The position numbers and the translations under genes were made by a program. Positions 34,846-44,968 of a stretch of 64,000 nt of DNA are shown piece after piece (within the stretch, counting starts at the first letter, position 1; every line of letters begins with the position of its first letter). The stretch comes from Alopecurus myosuroides (Eukaryota > Streptophyta > Magnoliopsida > Poales > Poaceae). The notes beneath the pieces are model-generated. The model had not been told where the DNA came from. It made no database searches and saw only the letters and a program-made list of their open reading frames with translations. Where the stretch lies: assembly GCA_028641055.1 (NCBI GenBank), contig CM054058.1:497071919-497135918 (forward strand), given 5' to 3'.

Positions 34846-35244
34846 ATGTCTTCCTACTCTCTACCATCTAGCCCCGAGTCGGTCTCCGACGAGGACAACC
34901 GCCCAAAAGATCGGCCTTGGTACGAGGCCGATTATACGTCGGAGGAAGTCGAATCTCCCAAACGGGAGAGATCGCCATCGCCGCCCTTCGTCCACAACCC
35001 CAAGCCCTCCCTCACCGCCCACAACGACCTCTCCCCCAAGACGATCCGCCGCCTCAAGGAACTGGAGCGGCTGGAGAAGAAGGAGTTGAAGGCCGAGGAG
35101 AAGAAGCGGGCGAAGGAGGACGTGAAGGCAATGCGGGCCAGCATCAAGCGGGTCCGTGAGCGAGAGGAGGAAAGGATGCGGGCGGAGAACCGCCGCGTCC
35201 GCGTCAACAAGGAGATGGAGTACAGGGCGGCGGAATGGAAGTAG
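34846..35244 (+). CDS. ORF B: unrecognised 132-aa acidic-basic protein inside the MULE
   Basis: No family recognised. ATG in AACATGTCT context. Residues 1-45 are Ser/Pro/Asp/Glu-rich (SLPSSPESVSDEDN, WYEADY); residues 66-132 form a Lys/Glu/Arg-rich probable coiled coil (LKELERLEKKELKAEEKKR) ending in TAG at 35242-35244. No transmembrane or signal segment. Uninterrupted and preceded by a TATA box. The general plan (acidic head, charged coiled coil) is like that of ORF A, though I see no sequence similarity. Two short hairpin repeats follow the stop closely. Confidence 0.55.
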   Translation: MSSYSLPSSPESVSDEDNRPKDRPWYEADYTSEEVESPKRERSPSPPFVHNPKPSLTAHNDLSPKTIRRLKELERLEKKELKAEEKKRAKEDVKAMRASIKRVREREEERMRAENRRVRVNKEMEYRAAEWK

Positions 35245-35261
35245 GGCGCCGGAGGGTGGCA

Positions 35262-35322
35262 AGGGCTCCCGCATGCAGCGCGGGAGCAGTTAGGGCTCCC
35301 GCATGCAGAGCGGGAGCAGTTA
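35262..35322 (+). terminator. Twin 30-bp hairpin repeats after ORF B
   Basis: Two tandem copies of a unit with GCTCCCGC, a 7-base loop and GCGGGAGC (arms 35265-35272/35280-35287 and 35295-35302/35310-35317), 20 bases after the stop codon and followed by a T run. A role in transcript 3'-end structure is only a guess. Confidence 0.4.
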
Positions 35323-35736
35323 GTTTTTTTTAATTAGATGTAATGTCCCTAGGGCCCCACTGATTATATGTAAAGTGGGGCCAGTTATCGAATTATAAGT
35401 ATGTTTAATTATATATATATAAAGTTATGTCCTTATATTTGACCAAATATGTACCCACTGTTTAGAAGTTTTTTCCTGTCTAATTATCGCTTTTTAAAAA
35501 AAATATTTCTAATTATCGCTTTAAAATATGCACATTGTAAACAAAATTTATATATAAGAGATGTGATGCATTATGTTTTCTAAGATAATCTACAAATTTC
35601 AGTTGATCACAGTATATATTTTATATTATTAATACGAATAATTTGATGGTTTAATAAATGGATAATGTGTAGTCTGCATGTAGAGATTAATAAATATAAA
35701 TGGATAATGTGTAGTCTGCATGTTGACATTGGGCCT

Positions 35737-35837
35737 CGTCAACAGCTGGGGCCCACATGCAGCGCCAGCCGTCAACAGTTGGGGCACACAAGCCGCGCCA
35801 ACGCGCAACAACTGGGGACCATATGCCGCACCAACGG
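35737..35837. repeat. 33-34-bp tandem repeat, three units, near the right MULE end
   Basis: Units start at 35737, 35770 and 35804 with CG(T)CAACA(G/A)(C/T)TGGGG. Just upstream GGATAATGTGTAGTCTGCATG is present twice (about 35659 and 35702). Confidence 0.75.
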
Positions 35838-35902
35838 TTCTATGATGGTTCCCACATGTCAGCATCCTAACGGGGGCAGAAAATAACGGTGGGAGCAGCG
35901 AA

Positions 35903-36004
35903 AAGAGTGCTTGGCACAAACTAGGGGCAAAACTGAGGTCGATTCGTCGCTAGGGGTAAAACTGAGGTCGTGGTGCCAACTGAGGGCACCCTGTTAATTA
36001 TCCC
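35903..36004 (-). repeat. Right terminal inverted repeat of the MULE
   Basis: Reverse complement of the left end. It contains GGGGCAAAACTGAGGTCGA and GGGGTAAAACTGAGGTCG as an internal direct repeat and ends ...TTAATTATCCC. Confidence 0.85.
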
Positions 36005-36013
36005 TAATCTTAA
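36005..36013. repeat. 9-bp target-site duplication of the MULE, right
   Basis: TAATCTTAA, identical to 28990-28998. Confidence 0.92.
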
Positions 36014-36100
36014 ATACTCCATAGCGAAAAAACTTATTTTTATTCGCCATGAGTCCAGCCCAAAAGTGTGAATCACCTGGTTTCCACATAACCTGTGATA
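36014..36100 (-). mobile_element. LINE 3, 5' part beyond the MULE
   Basis: Minus-strand codons WKPGDSHFWAGLM...NKFFRYGVFKIKDG lead in frame into the left part of LINE 3 once the MULE is excluded, and align with SPFWKGLMRVKEDFF of LINE 2. Coding similarity stops near 36100, the probable 5' truncation point. No convincing long target duplication; AGTGA (27972-27976 and about 36100-36104) is the best candidate. Confidence 0.8.
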
Positions 36101-36104
36101 GTGA

Positions 36105-37222
36105 TTAGAGGTTGCCCACCGTCAATTGGACAGGACACACAGGGCTGGCAATCATGTCTTGAGTTTTCAGAGCATGCGTAACAAACAATGCATACTAATG
36201 TAGGTAATGAGTTTAAACTATTGGAGTCCGAGCATAGTGGGATACAAAACAGAACTTGCTTATCTATCATCTGCCCACCGCCGATATTAGTTGTTCATTT
36301 TCAGTCCATCCATATCTGCAGACAGTTATAGACCACACATACGTTTTAAAGTTGGTCTAAAAGAAAATTAGACAGAGCAGCGCACAAGCATGTCTGTATA
36401 TATGGTACCATGCATACTGCTTATATGGTTATAGATAAGAATCTAGTCGAGTATGTGGGATGTGAAGAAAAAGTTGCTCATGTACCATCTGTGTATGTCT
36501 GTATGTATGTATGGTTAACAGTGCAAGTGTCGTGTGGGTCTGGGAAATCCCGCCTACCGAATACGCCGCCCGCCGGCACTAAACGGGATTAGTGGGAATT
36601 TAGAAGGTGGAACACATGAGTCCAGCGGGGCCCATCAGATAACCTGCGTGTGTGTATTTTAACTAGCTCATTTCCCGCTGATTAATTTCTCCATCCACAG
36701 GGGAGAACGCTTCCCAGCCCGTAACTCTAAGCTGGCGGATAATATACGGGATTAGTGGGACGGTAGGGCTAATCCCGCCGGCGTAAACTGGGATCTCACA
36801 TATGGGAAAAGTGGGATTTGCTGGCGGGATGGGAGGCAGGCTTGGTGGCAGGCCCGTCCCACTTACATCGTGATGTATGGTACACTACACATAACTCATT
36901 AAATTGGTCTGAACTTTGAAGAAAACAAGCAGACAGTCAGAGCCAAAAAAAAAGTACCGAAGAAGACACAACGAACAAATTAAGACAGACACAAGCAATA
37001 TGGCAATGGAATGCAGCACAGTCAGAGAGAGGAAGACAAATTGAGGGAGGGAGGAGAGGATTTCGTACGGGGGGCGATGGTGTGCTTGGTGGAGAGGGGG
37101 AGGGGGCAGCGGTGGCGGCAGTGAGGCCTGCGAGCTGCAACGTAGCGAATCCAAGGGAGGAGACTGCGTTGGCACCGTGGAGCGGGGCCCTGGCGGCGGG
37201 CATGGCGTAGCCGGTTTCAGTC
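36105..37222. other. Intergenic stretch
   Basis: No gene recognised. It includes a third copy of the degenerate repeat of 27.5-28.0 kb (about 36155-36230) and a region with ACGGGATTAGTGGGA twice (near 36582 and 36746) and related CTAATCCCG, possibly a decayed small inverted-repeat element. Confidence 0.4.
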
Positions 37223-39262
37223 TCAGCCGTCCAGCAACCCGTGCCCATCGTTCACAACCACAACCATGCAGACGCTCCCTGCGTCACTCCGACCAACAAC
37301 CCGCAACCCGGCGTCCTCATCGCTCCCGTAACCGACCACCACAGGCCAGACTATCCGCCACTGAAGCTGTACCACGCATGTCCACCCCGCCACCGTCTGC
37401 AGCCCCCTTACATACTGGCTCGCCAGCGTCGTCATACTAGCCTCCTCGCTGCTCCCCGAGGGGCTGTCAGCCTCACTGCTGGTGTGGATGCCGTTGAGCA
37501 CGCTCAGGTCCAGGTTGGGGAACACAGAGCAGCGGCACGGTACCGCGGGCACTTCACGTTCAGCCGCAGCCACTGGTCGATGCACACGCCACGTGGAAGT
37601 TGTGCACGCAGGGGAGGCCCCGCACCTCGCTGCCCACCCGGAACCCCTCGAGGCAGATCGGGCACTCACTGCACTCCGTGGGAACAGCTTTCAGCATGAA
37701 CCGGGGGAGCTCCTGGATCAGAGCCTCCATGGCCTCCCTCTGTTTTTCAAACAGACATGTCAGATGGATGCAATTCTTCTGATCTTCCGGTAAATATTGT
37801 GGATGGATTGCTACTCTTTACTATGCTGATTGATAGGAGGATGAACTCTTTACCTGGGCAGTTATTAGGTAGAGGCCGGGATGGTAAGCCGTGTCCTGGC
37901 CCATTCCTCGCAGCTCCAAGCCGACCGCCACGAACGCCCAGTCAGAAACACGGATCATGTCAATCAATACCTGCACATAGATGGACATCACATTAATATT
38001 AGGGCGCCATATACCTTCTTATTCCTAGAAATAAGCATAGCTATCTTTAGCGCAGATCTAACATAGAACCAGTGCGCTCAAACAAAATATGTAAAATCCT
38101 GGATGGTTTGGACGTACATACCGAATTAGCACAAGACCATGGAAAAGAGATGTGTGACAATGTCAATGCTTTTCAAGCTCGTAATGCTGACAGATCACTT
38201 CCTCCGATATCTGCAACTAGACATTGCAGTACAGTGAGGAGCCAGACGGAAACATTACCCCGTATTCAGAAATTGGAATCCCCTGCTGCACCCTCAGCTG
38301 GAGTGCGTGCCTTTGGTTCAGCCACTGCCAGAAAAAAAAACATAGGCATTAGGACATTCCTCTGTGAGCTTACACATACTCAAAACAGTAAGTTTAGCAC
38401 AGCATAATCATGTCCACTGGAACTTAGACACCGGTTTGTCTAAGTTTAATCCTAGCTGAATATACTAAATAGATCCATCGGTTTAATCCTAGCTGATGCA
38501 AAACAAGCATGAACAATCCAATGCAAAATTAAACAACACACGATTCACACATTGACCTCAAGTGTAATACGTTTAGCTCAAACAGAAGCTAAAACCAATG
38601 CAACTGCAGCCAGCTAATAACACAAGCAGGCTAAATTGACTAGTATTGTCTGAAAAACATTATGCTACATCGCTAGATTTTGATTAACATGAACCATCCG
38701 AAAGCTAAATATTGACAGAACTCCCAACTCACGGCACACATCGTACTACATAAGTTTAATAATTTATACTTCCAGTTCAAACCGCAACTAAACATCAATG
38801 CAACTGCAGTCAATTACAAGCAGGCTGCATACACTAATATTGTCTGAGAAGAGCAGATGCTGCATCACTAGGTTTTGATTGACATGAAACTTCTTAAAGC
38901 TAAATATTGGTAGTATGCCCTTCCCTTTGCATAATAACCACAGATAAGAAATAGGTTCAATAATATTTGGATTCCACAGTTTGCAACAGAGATATCACAG
39001 CAGTACCTTTCCAACAGCCACGCATGCAATACAGGCGAGCCCACAGTAACGGGAGAGCAGCCATATGATGAAGCCCCATTTCTGTCCTTCCTTTGGCAAC
39101 TGTACAGGGAGTGAGTCAATGTGCAGTGAGCAGTTCCCCATATATCCGGATAGCAAGAATTACATCCACGATGAAGAAATTACACAGCTCCTTGCACTGC
39201 TAAACGAAACGACAGTGTTCCTATCACGGTCCAAACCCACAGAAACGGGTAGAAAAGTAGTA

Positions 39263-39344
39263 CTCCCTCCGTCCACTTTTATAAGGCTCACTTCTTACTA
39301 TTGAAATGCTAAGAAGTGAGCCTTATAAAAGTGGACGGAGGGAG
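39263..39344. mobile_element. Stowaway-type MITE, 82 bp
   Basis: CTCCCTCCGTCCACTTTTAT at one end and its inverse at the other, forming an almost perfect hairpin, with TA duplications at 39261-39262 and 39345-39346. TA target and CTCCCTCCGT ends define grass Stowaway (Tc1/mariner) MITEs. Confidence 0.93.
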
Positions 39345-39346
39345 TA

Positions 39347-39842
39347 CAAGAACTGACAGAACAAACGAGTATATCTCTGTTGCCATCCAAGATCCCTGTG
39401 AATCGTTCATTGATGTACAGCAGAGTTTACAAGTTAATCCCGTTGTTTCGAAAAAGAGAGTAGCAACCATAGGCAGAGTACCATCCGGTGTTGCAGGAAA
39501 ATGTTTGCCTTGGGGCTGTCTATGTACCAAAGAAATGATTATGTCCTGTTTTATTGTATACTGTTACTACTGTCATGGAGTTGTACTGTAGCCAGAGTGA
39601 CTATTCCTGATATGCCAGAATGACTATTCCTGATATATCTTGGGAATTAATGACAGTAACTAGGCCAATAAAAAATACAGTGCCTGACGACACAAACGAT
39701 TCTCTCTCCTGTACATGATGTAAATAAGTTGGGGACTATCGGTTCCTCCAAAGCTGGCAGGCTATCCAGAGGGTTATCGCCATAGAAGTATTGAACATCC
39801 AATAATTTTTTTTTCTTTTATTTAAGTTGGTACTGATTTCGT
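39347..39842. other. Unassigned spacer in the SIS3 pseudogene
   Basis: No exon recognised. It contains a short tandem repeat AATGACTATTCCTGATAT / CAGAGTGACTATTCCTGATAT near 39595-39640. Confidence 0.4.
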
Positions 39843-40275
39843 GTAGAGTACTCTTTTATGTGTGGAAATGTGTGTGAGCAATTGACAGCAATAATTGGGA
39901 CGATTCAGAATATAGGCTTTGCATTATTTTTTCCTAAGCAGAACAAAGCATCCACTTGAGTCGTACATGGTCGTTTCAGACTGAATTGGGGTGGTTTTTC
40001 AGTCCTGGGAGTGGCTATGGTAAAGCACCATCAACCATATTGTACATGTTTAGTTACTCTGGCTGGCATGTTTTTCTTGATTTTTTGGCGGATACCGGTT
40101 TCACGGATCCCAATTTACAAAGTGAAGAGCTGGTCACGATATCAGTACATACTCTGCATTCTTTCACGTAGTGTGAACATGACAGTACCCGAAAAGTGAG
40201 CATTCACTTGAGTCACTAATAAAGGCTTCAGTTTGTGGAATGCATAAACCATTTAACCATTGGTATGGACTGATG
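39843..40275. repeat. Segmental duplication, copy 1
   Basis: About 430 bases matching 42232-42651 in direct orientation, including TTGACAGCAATAATTGGGAC and GCTGGCATGTTTTTCTTGAT. Differences include small indels. No coding function seen. Confidence 0.9.
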
Positions 40276-40328
40276 ACATGCAAGATAATAAAAGAAACAG
40301 TAAGCATACAAGATTTTATATGGGTATA

Positions 40329-41610
40329 TTACCAAATGGAAACCAAGAAAAAATGTTTACCGGGGCTACCAATTGCATGTTGAAAATATGGAAGTAAATT
40401 ACGCACAGAATAATCAATCTGAGAAGCATCCCTTGGAGTTTGAAAAAATCTGGTGCCCTGTTTTTTAAAAACAATGTAAATTGCAGGATGTATATGCAAT
40501 TGGAGACCGAACAACTTAGAGAACCCTGAAATTTAACAAACTGGATACTCACATTTGTAATGTGAGGTGTGGTTGGAGATTGAACAAATCGGATGCCCTG
40601 TTTTTTAAAAACAATGTAAATTGTTGGACAACTTAGAGAACCCTGAAATTTAACAAACTGGATACTCACATTTGTAATCTGAGGTGTGGCTGGGGAAGAA
40701 TCTACAGGAAACACAGGAACAATACCGTCGACAACGTCTAGATTAGATTGAGTGGCAAGAGCCTTCCTTTTATAATAGTTATCACGTCTGTTTTTCAGAT
40801 ATGCCTCATTCTTTTCGGGGTCCATACTTGCGTATCGCTCTCTGTACCGCTTATTTGCTTGCTCTTTATTTGATTGCACATCTGTCCTAGTTAAAGAAGG
40901 AACTGAATTTTCGTAGCCGCATCTCTTATCGTCTGCAGTGATGAATGTTTGCAAAGAATATGAAAATATAACATCGTAAAATTTACCTTGTATGAACACA
41001 AATGGTATCAAAAGTTACCATGTGTCGAATCTAAACGACCGAAATTTTCATTTGTAATATCGCCTAAAGCAGGCCGCACTCATACTCCTGATGAAATTAC
41101 TACCAATATATTATTCAACCAAAGTGTCCGTCTCAGAAGTCATCTCCAAGAGCATGAAACTGTACCTTGCGTTAAACAGGACAATTGAGTATTTCCGTTC
41201 GTAATATCTCCATGAGCAGCACGCACATGATTAGCATCTCCAAAATCTCCCCGTACAAGATTTACTGAAAAGTCAATTTTATATCGCAATATTAGATTTG
41301 TATTTCAGGAGTTTAAATTGTCCATTGATTTATACTTTTCTAACCTGATGGATTTCAATTCCACGGAACAGATGTTGCAGGACGCTGGCGTGGATTGGAC
41401 ACGATCGTCACATGAAGTGCGCCTACTCGTCGGATTCGTGTGTGTGGTTCTCCTACTCGACGGCGACCTGTTTGTGATTGTGAGCGAGCTAGGACCGGTC
41501 GTCCTGTTCGTCGGAGCCTGGGTGCGTGGTTCTTTGAGAATGGAATCAATAAGCCATTTTTGTCTCCACCATGGCAAGCGTGATCTTAGGGTGGCAATAA
41601 AAGAAGACAT
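40329..41610 (-). pseudogene. Multi-exon gene fragment with repeated GDITN modules
   Basis: A minus-strand ATG at 41610 opens an exon to 41345 (donor CAG/GTTAG). Following exon-like pieces encode VRAAHGDITNGN (about 41264-41180) and VRPALGDITNEN (about 41080-41025). A clear exon, 40932-40670, encodes NKRYRERYASMDPEKNEAYL and ends TPQITN at a GTGAGT donor, and a diverged repeat of that exon end (TTPHITN/GTGAGT) follows near 40560. I recall grass proteins that pair such ITN motifs with RYAxMxPEKK motifs, but no function is known to me. Joining exon 1 to exon 2 as read gives a stop, so it is probably decayed. Confidence 0.4.
40447..40690. repeat. Tandem duplication containing an exon end
   Basis: CCCTGTTTTTTAAAAACAATG and AACTTAGAGAACCCTGAAAT...CTCACATTTGTAAT each occur twice, about 127-144 bases apart. 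The copied unit includes the GTGAGT donor of the GDITN-type gene. Confidence 0.85.
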
Positions 41611-41830
41611 TTTTGTTGCTTATATATGGCTAGGATGATCATAAATATGGGCCCAGCGTTATTATATATGGCAAGCATGATCCCAGCGCAAGTATTTGTA
41701 AGGCAGCTTCGTATGAGGGAATTTAAGAGGGGGTGGGGAGAATAAACGTTTATGGGCCGTTTGATAAGACTGATTGGGCGGTCAAGATTTCATTTTCCTG
41801 CCAAGTTAGCTTGTTTAATAGTAGTGGGGA

Positions 41831-41930
41831 NNNNNNNNNNNNNNNNNNNNNNNNNNNNNNNNNNNNNNNNNNNNNNNNNNNNNNNNNNNNNNNNNNNNNN
41901 NNNNNNNNNNNNNNNNNNNNNNNNNNNNNN
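41831..41930. other. Assembly gap, 100 N
   Basis: Exactly 100 N, a conventional placeholder of unknown true length, lying between the two copies of the 430-bp duplication. Confidence 0.98.
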
Positions 41931-42103
41931 TAAACAGTAGTATTAGTAGTATAATACAAACAATCATGTGTGGAAATAAAATGTTGGGAGCAGGGAAGTG
42001 GGTGAAAACCGGGGAAATTCACAGGAAAAAGGGCACTCGATCTAGGTTTCAAGCTGGGTCAAAGCAATATTGGGGGAAAATATGACATGTGGGGCCTTTT
42101 TTT

Positions 42104-42222
42104 AGTCGATCGACTCAAAAGTTGTGACTAGTCTTGATAGTCGAACAAGTCGAGCGAGTCGCCCAACTAGTCGAGTCGACAGTTCGAGGTAGCGATTCGT
42201 CAACCAGTCGAGCGACTTGTAA
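42104..42222. repeat. Cluster of GTCGA/TCGAC motifs
   Basis: About 120 bases dense in AGTCGA, CGAGTCG and TCGACT in both orientations (for example ACTAGTCGAGTCGACAG). It looks like the tip of an unclassified repeat. Confidence 0.5.
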
Positions 42223-42231
42223 CCAGAGGTG

Positions 42232-42651
42232 TAGAGTACTCTTTAATGTATGGAAATATGTGTGTGAGCAATTGACAGCAATAATTGGGACGATTCAGAA
42301 TATAGGCTTTGCATTATTTTTCCTAAGCAGAACAAAGCATCCACTTGAGTCGTACATGGTCATTTCATGCTGAATTAGGGTGGTTTTTCAGTCATGGGAG
42401 TGGCTATGGTAAAGCAACATCAACTATATTCTAGCTGGCATGTTTTTCTTGATTTTTTGGCGGATAACGGTTTCGCGGATCCAAATTACAAGTGAAGAGT
42501 TGGTCGCGATATCAATACATACTCTGCCTTCTTTCACCTACCTAGTGTGAACATGACAGTACCCAAAAAGTGAGCATCCACTTGAGTCACTAATAAAATC
42601 TTCAGTTTGTGGAATGCATAAACCATTTAACCATCGGTATGGAGTAGTGAA
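42232..42651. repeat. Segmental duplication, copy 2
   Basis: Direct repeat of 39843-40275 with scattered substitutions and short deletions, for example loss of about 20 bases after ATCAACTATATT. Confidence 0.9.
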
Positions 42652-42810
42652 AAGTCGCTCCGATTTGGATAGTTGCAAGTGCAGTCTTCCTAAGGGTTAC
42701 TAGAATTACAGAGTATGAATATCCGTAGTTGTGCAATTAAACTAGGTAAACTGGAGACTGTGATGATAAAGGGGAAAAGTGGGGGGAACAGTAAGATGGG
42801 TAGCTAGCTA

Positions 42811-42933
42811 CTCCCTCCGTTCAACAATAGATGACTTGCATTTGTCTATATATAGATGTATCTAGACACATTTAGTGTCTAGATACATCCATATATAGAC
42901 AAATGCAAGTCATCTATTATTGAACGGAGGGAG
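42811..42933. mobile_element. Stowaway-type MITE, 123 bp
   Basis: CTCCCTCCGTTCAACAATAG and its inverse at the other end form a long hairpin around GTCTAGATACA, with TA duplications at 42809-42810 and 42934-42935. It ends four bases from the surviving end of SIS3-like exon 1. Confidence 0.93.
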
Positions 42934-43110
42934 TAGCTTATAGTCCCATCCCTGCAGCGAGCCCGTTGTCGAGGAACATGAGCATTCGGAAGAGGAATAC
43001 GGCGGTGTAGTCGACGACGATCCATATATGGAGCGGGTGCGCGGGGAGGCGGTACCTCCGCCAGTTGATGGACACGGCAGCGGCCACGGAACCCTCAGCA
43101 GCATCCGTCG

Positions 43111-44310
43111 CGTCGCGTCGCCTCCAGGGTTTGGGATTTCTTCGCCTCCGGTGGTGAGTGCGGTGGACAGTGGTGTCAGTGACAGTAACCGCACGGTAGA
43201 GAGGCGGTTGGGGCGGTTACGGTAGTGTAGCTTTTGTTGGGCTCATCCACTTCATGTGGCAGTTCCCCTATTGTTACGAGAGCATCTCCACCGGCACCCA
43301 TCAGTTTCGTGTCCGGCACCACCAATTGGACCCCTTTGGGAACGTCGCACCTGTATCCGAGAATTAGGTGGGCGAGTGTCATAGCTGCGACCTCCAACCG
43401 GGGTTTATTTTTTATACGTTATTATTACAAACACCTGGTGCACGCCAAACCGGCTATTAAAATTTGTAATTTCATTCAAATTTAGAAGTATTTTACATAA
43501 TTTGAATAAAATTGCAAATGCATCATCACAACCTAATCCTAACCCTAGCCTACTCGTCGTCTCTCTAGTCGAACGAGTCGTCGACGTGGCACGTCGCGGA
43601 TGACGATGCCTGGGGATCCCCGCATCTGCTCGATGGGGGTGCGCCGCGGCGGCGGCAGCGGCAACAGCCAGAGCGGGAGGACGTTTCCCGTCGCGACGTG
43701 CTACCTCGCGGTGGCCACGGTGTGGCCAGTCCGATCCCTCCAGCAGCGGCGGCCGATGGCGTTCCACCGCGAGAGGAGCATTTCAGGACCGTCGACGAGG
43801 TCGATGATGGACTGCCGCTCCTGCTCAAAGCGGTCGATCGATAAATAAGAGTGTCGAACCCAACAATTAGCAAAAGGTGTTGACAAGCATTTTGGGTAGA
43901 GAATTCACTGTAAACACTAGCAGACAGGTTTTTGGTGGTTTTTGATATGACAGATAAATAAAGTGCGAGTAAATAAAAGATAGTAATAATAATTGCAGCG
44001 AGTGGCCCAATCCTTTTTAGATCAAAGGACAAGCCGGTTGTTTTTAATTATGGTGACTAAACATTCTCGAGGACACATGGAATTTCGTCAAGTGCTTTTG
44101 CTTCATACAGTTTATTAATATTTATTGTTTTGACAAGTGTTGTGTGGGTGAACCTATGTTAATGCATCGCGCAACTATGACTAATACATACTTGTGATTA
44201 AATCCCTTACAAGCATCCGCAACTACAAGAAGTAATTAAGATAAATCTAATCACGGCCTTAAACTCTAGGATCCTACACTCACTCGTGCTTCAGTTTCCT
44301 AACGGAGGTT
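43111..44310. other. Unclassified repeats and spacer
   Basis: 43560-43850 is GC-rich with open frames on both strands (a minus frame reads QSIIDLVDGPEMLLSRWNAI) that I cannot assign. 43850-44310 resembles non-coding retroelement DNA. No gene supported. Confidence 0.35.
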
Positions 44311-44968
44311 TGATACGTCTCCAATGTATCTATAATTTTGGATGCTCCATGATCATATTATGCCAATTGCTATATGTTTTCTCTCTTATTTATGGCATTT
44401 TTATACGTTTTCCGGGACTAACATATTAACAAGATGCCAAGTGCCAGTTCTTGTTTTCTGCTGTTTTTTGTTTCAGAAAAGTTGTTCTAGAAACATTCTC
44501 GGAATTAGACCCCACAAAGCCAGAAGTGGCTATTTTCCCTGAAAGCATCCAGAACACCGAAGAGGAGTCGAAGACAGGCATCAGGGGGGCCACTCCATAG
44601 GGTGGCGCGGCCTCCCCCTGGCCGCGCCAGCTATGGGTGTGGCCCCCCCTGGCCTCCACTGCCTCTGCCCTTTCGCCTATTTATTCCTCCCGGATGGAAA
44701 ACCCTAGGCACCTGATCAAAACTCCTCGAAAAGTTCCGTAGCTGCCGTCGTCGTCAACCCTAGATCAGGGGGTTATGGAGCTGTCTACCGGCACCCTGCC
44801 GGAGAGGAAATCGTCAACGGAGGCTTCTACATCACCATGCCTGCCTCCGGAGTGATGCGTGAGTAGTTCATCCCTGGACTACGGGTCCATAGCAGTAGTT
44901 AGATGGTTGTCTCCTTCTCATATGCCTCCATGTTTAGATCTCGTGAGCTGCCTATCATGATCGAGATT
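44311..44968 (+). mobile_element. LTR fragment of an abundant Triticeae-type retrotransposon
   Basis: Begins TGATACGTCTCCAATGTATC, a start I know from very common wheat/barley LTRs, and contains the typical GTTTTCCGGGACTAAC, CGCGGCC-rich middle, CTATTTATTCC and AAAACCCTAG. It is cut off by the gypsy LTR at 44969. Whether it is a solo LTR or truncated cannot be told. Confidence 0.7.

Larger units (their letters stand above)
28999..36004. mobile_element. Non-autonomous Mutator-like element, 7006 bp, with two ORFs and two satellite arrays
   Basis: Both ends begin GGG and share about 100 bases of imperfect terminal inverted repeat; the inner part is nearly identical, including CTCAGTTTTACCCCTAGCG. 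Perfect 9-bp duplications flank it and the interrupted LINE frame is restored when it is removed in thought. No MURA-type transposase motif was recognised. Contents in order: ORF A (29443-30129), a 200-bp-unit array, AT-rich DNA, a 347-bp-unit array, ORF B (34846-35244) and short tandem repeats. Both ORFs read rightward. It could be a Pack-MULE-like carrier or a deletion derivative of a larger transposon. Confidence 0.88.
37440..43110 (-). pseudogene. SIS3-like RING-type E3 ubiquitin ligase, exploded pseudogene
   Basis: Exons recognised from right to left: exon-1 remnant about 43110-42938 (INWRRYRL, AHPLHIWIVVDYTAVFLFR, membrane-type); 39099-39007 (GQKWGFIIWLL); 38324-38259 (QQGIPISEYG); 37970-37854 (VSDWAFVAVGLELRGMGQD); and the RING exon from 37739 (ELPRFMLKAVPTECSECPIC, GLPCVHNFHVAC). 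All internal splice sites are GT-AG and in phase. Lesions: a two-base insertion near 37584 and a five-base insertion near 37540 destroy the second half of the RING. The start of exon 1 and the exon for the next membrane segments are not found (possibly lost or in the gap). A MITE abuts the exon-1 end. SIS3 is a membrane-anchored E3 ligase in sugar signalling; the relationship is recalled, not searched. Confidence 0.8.

Noticed and set aside
28999..36004. CACTA (En/Spm) classification of the 7-kb element
   Set aside because: Ends begin GGG rather than CACTA and the target duplication is 9 bp rather than 3 bp.
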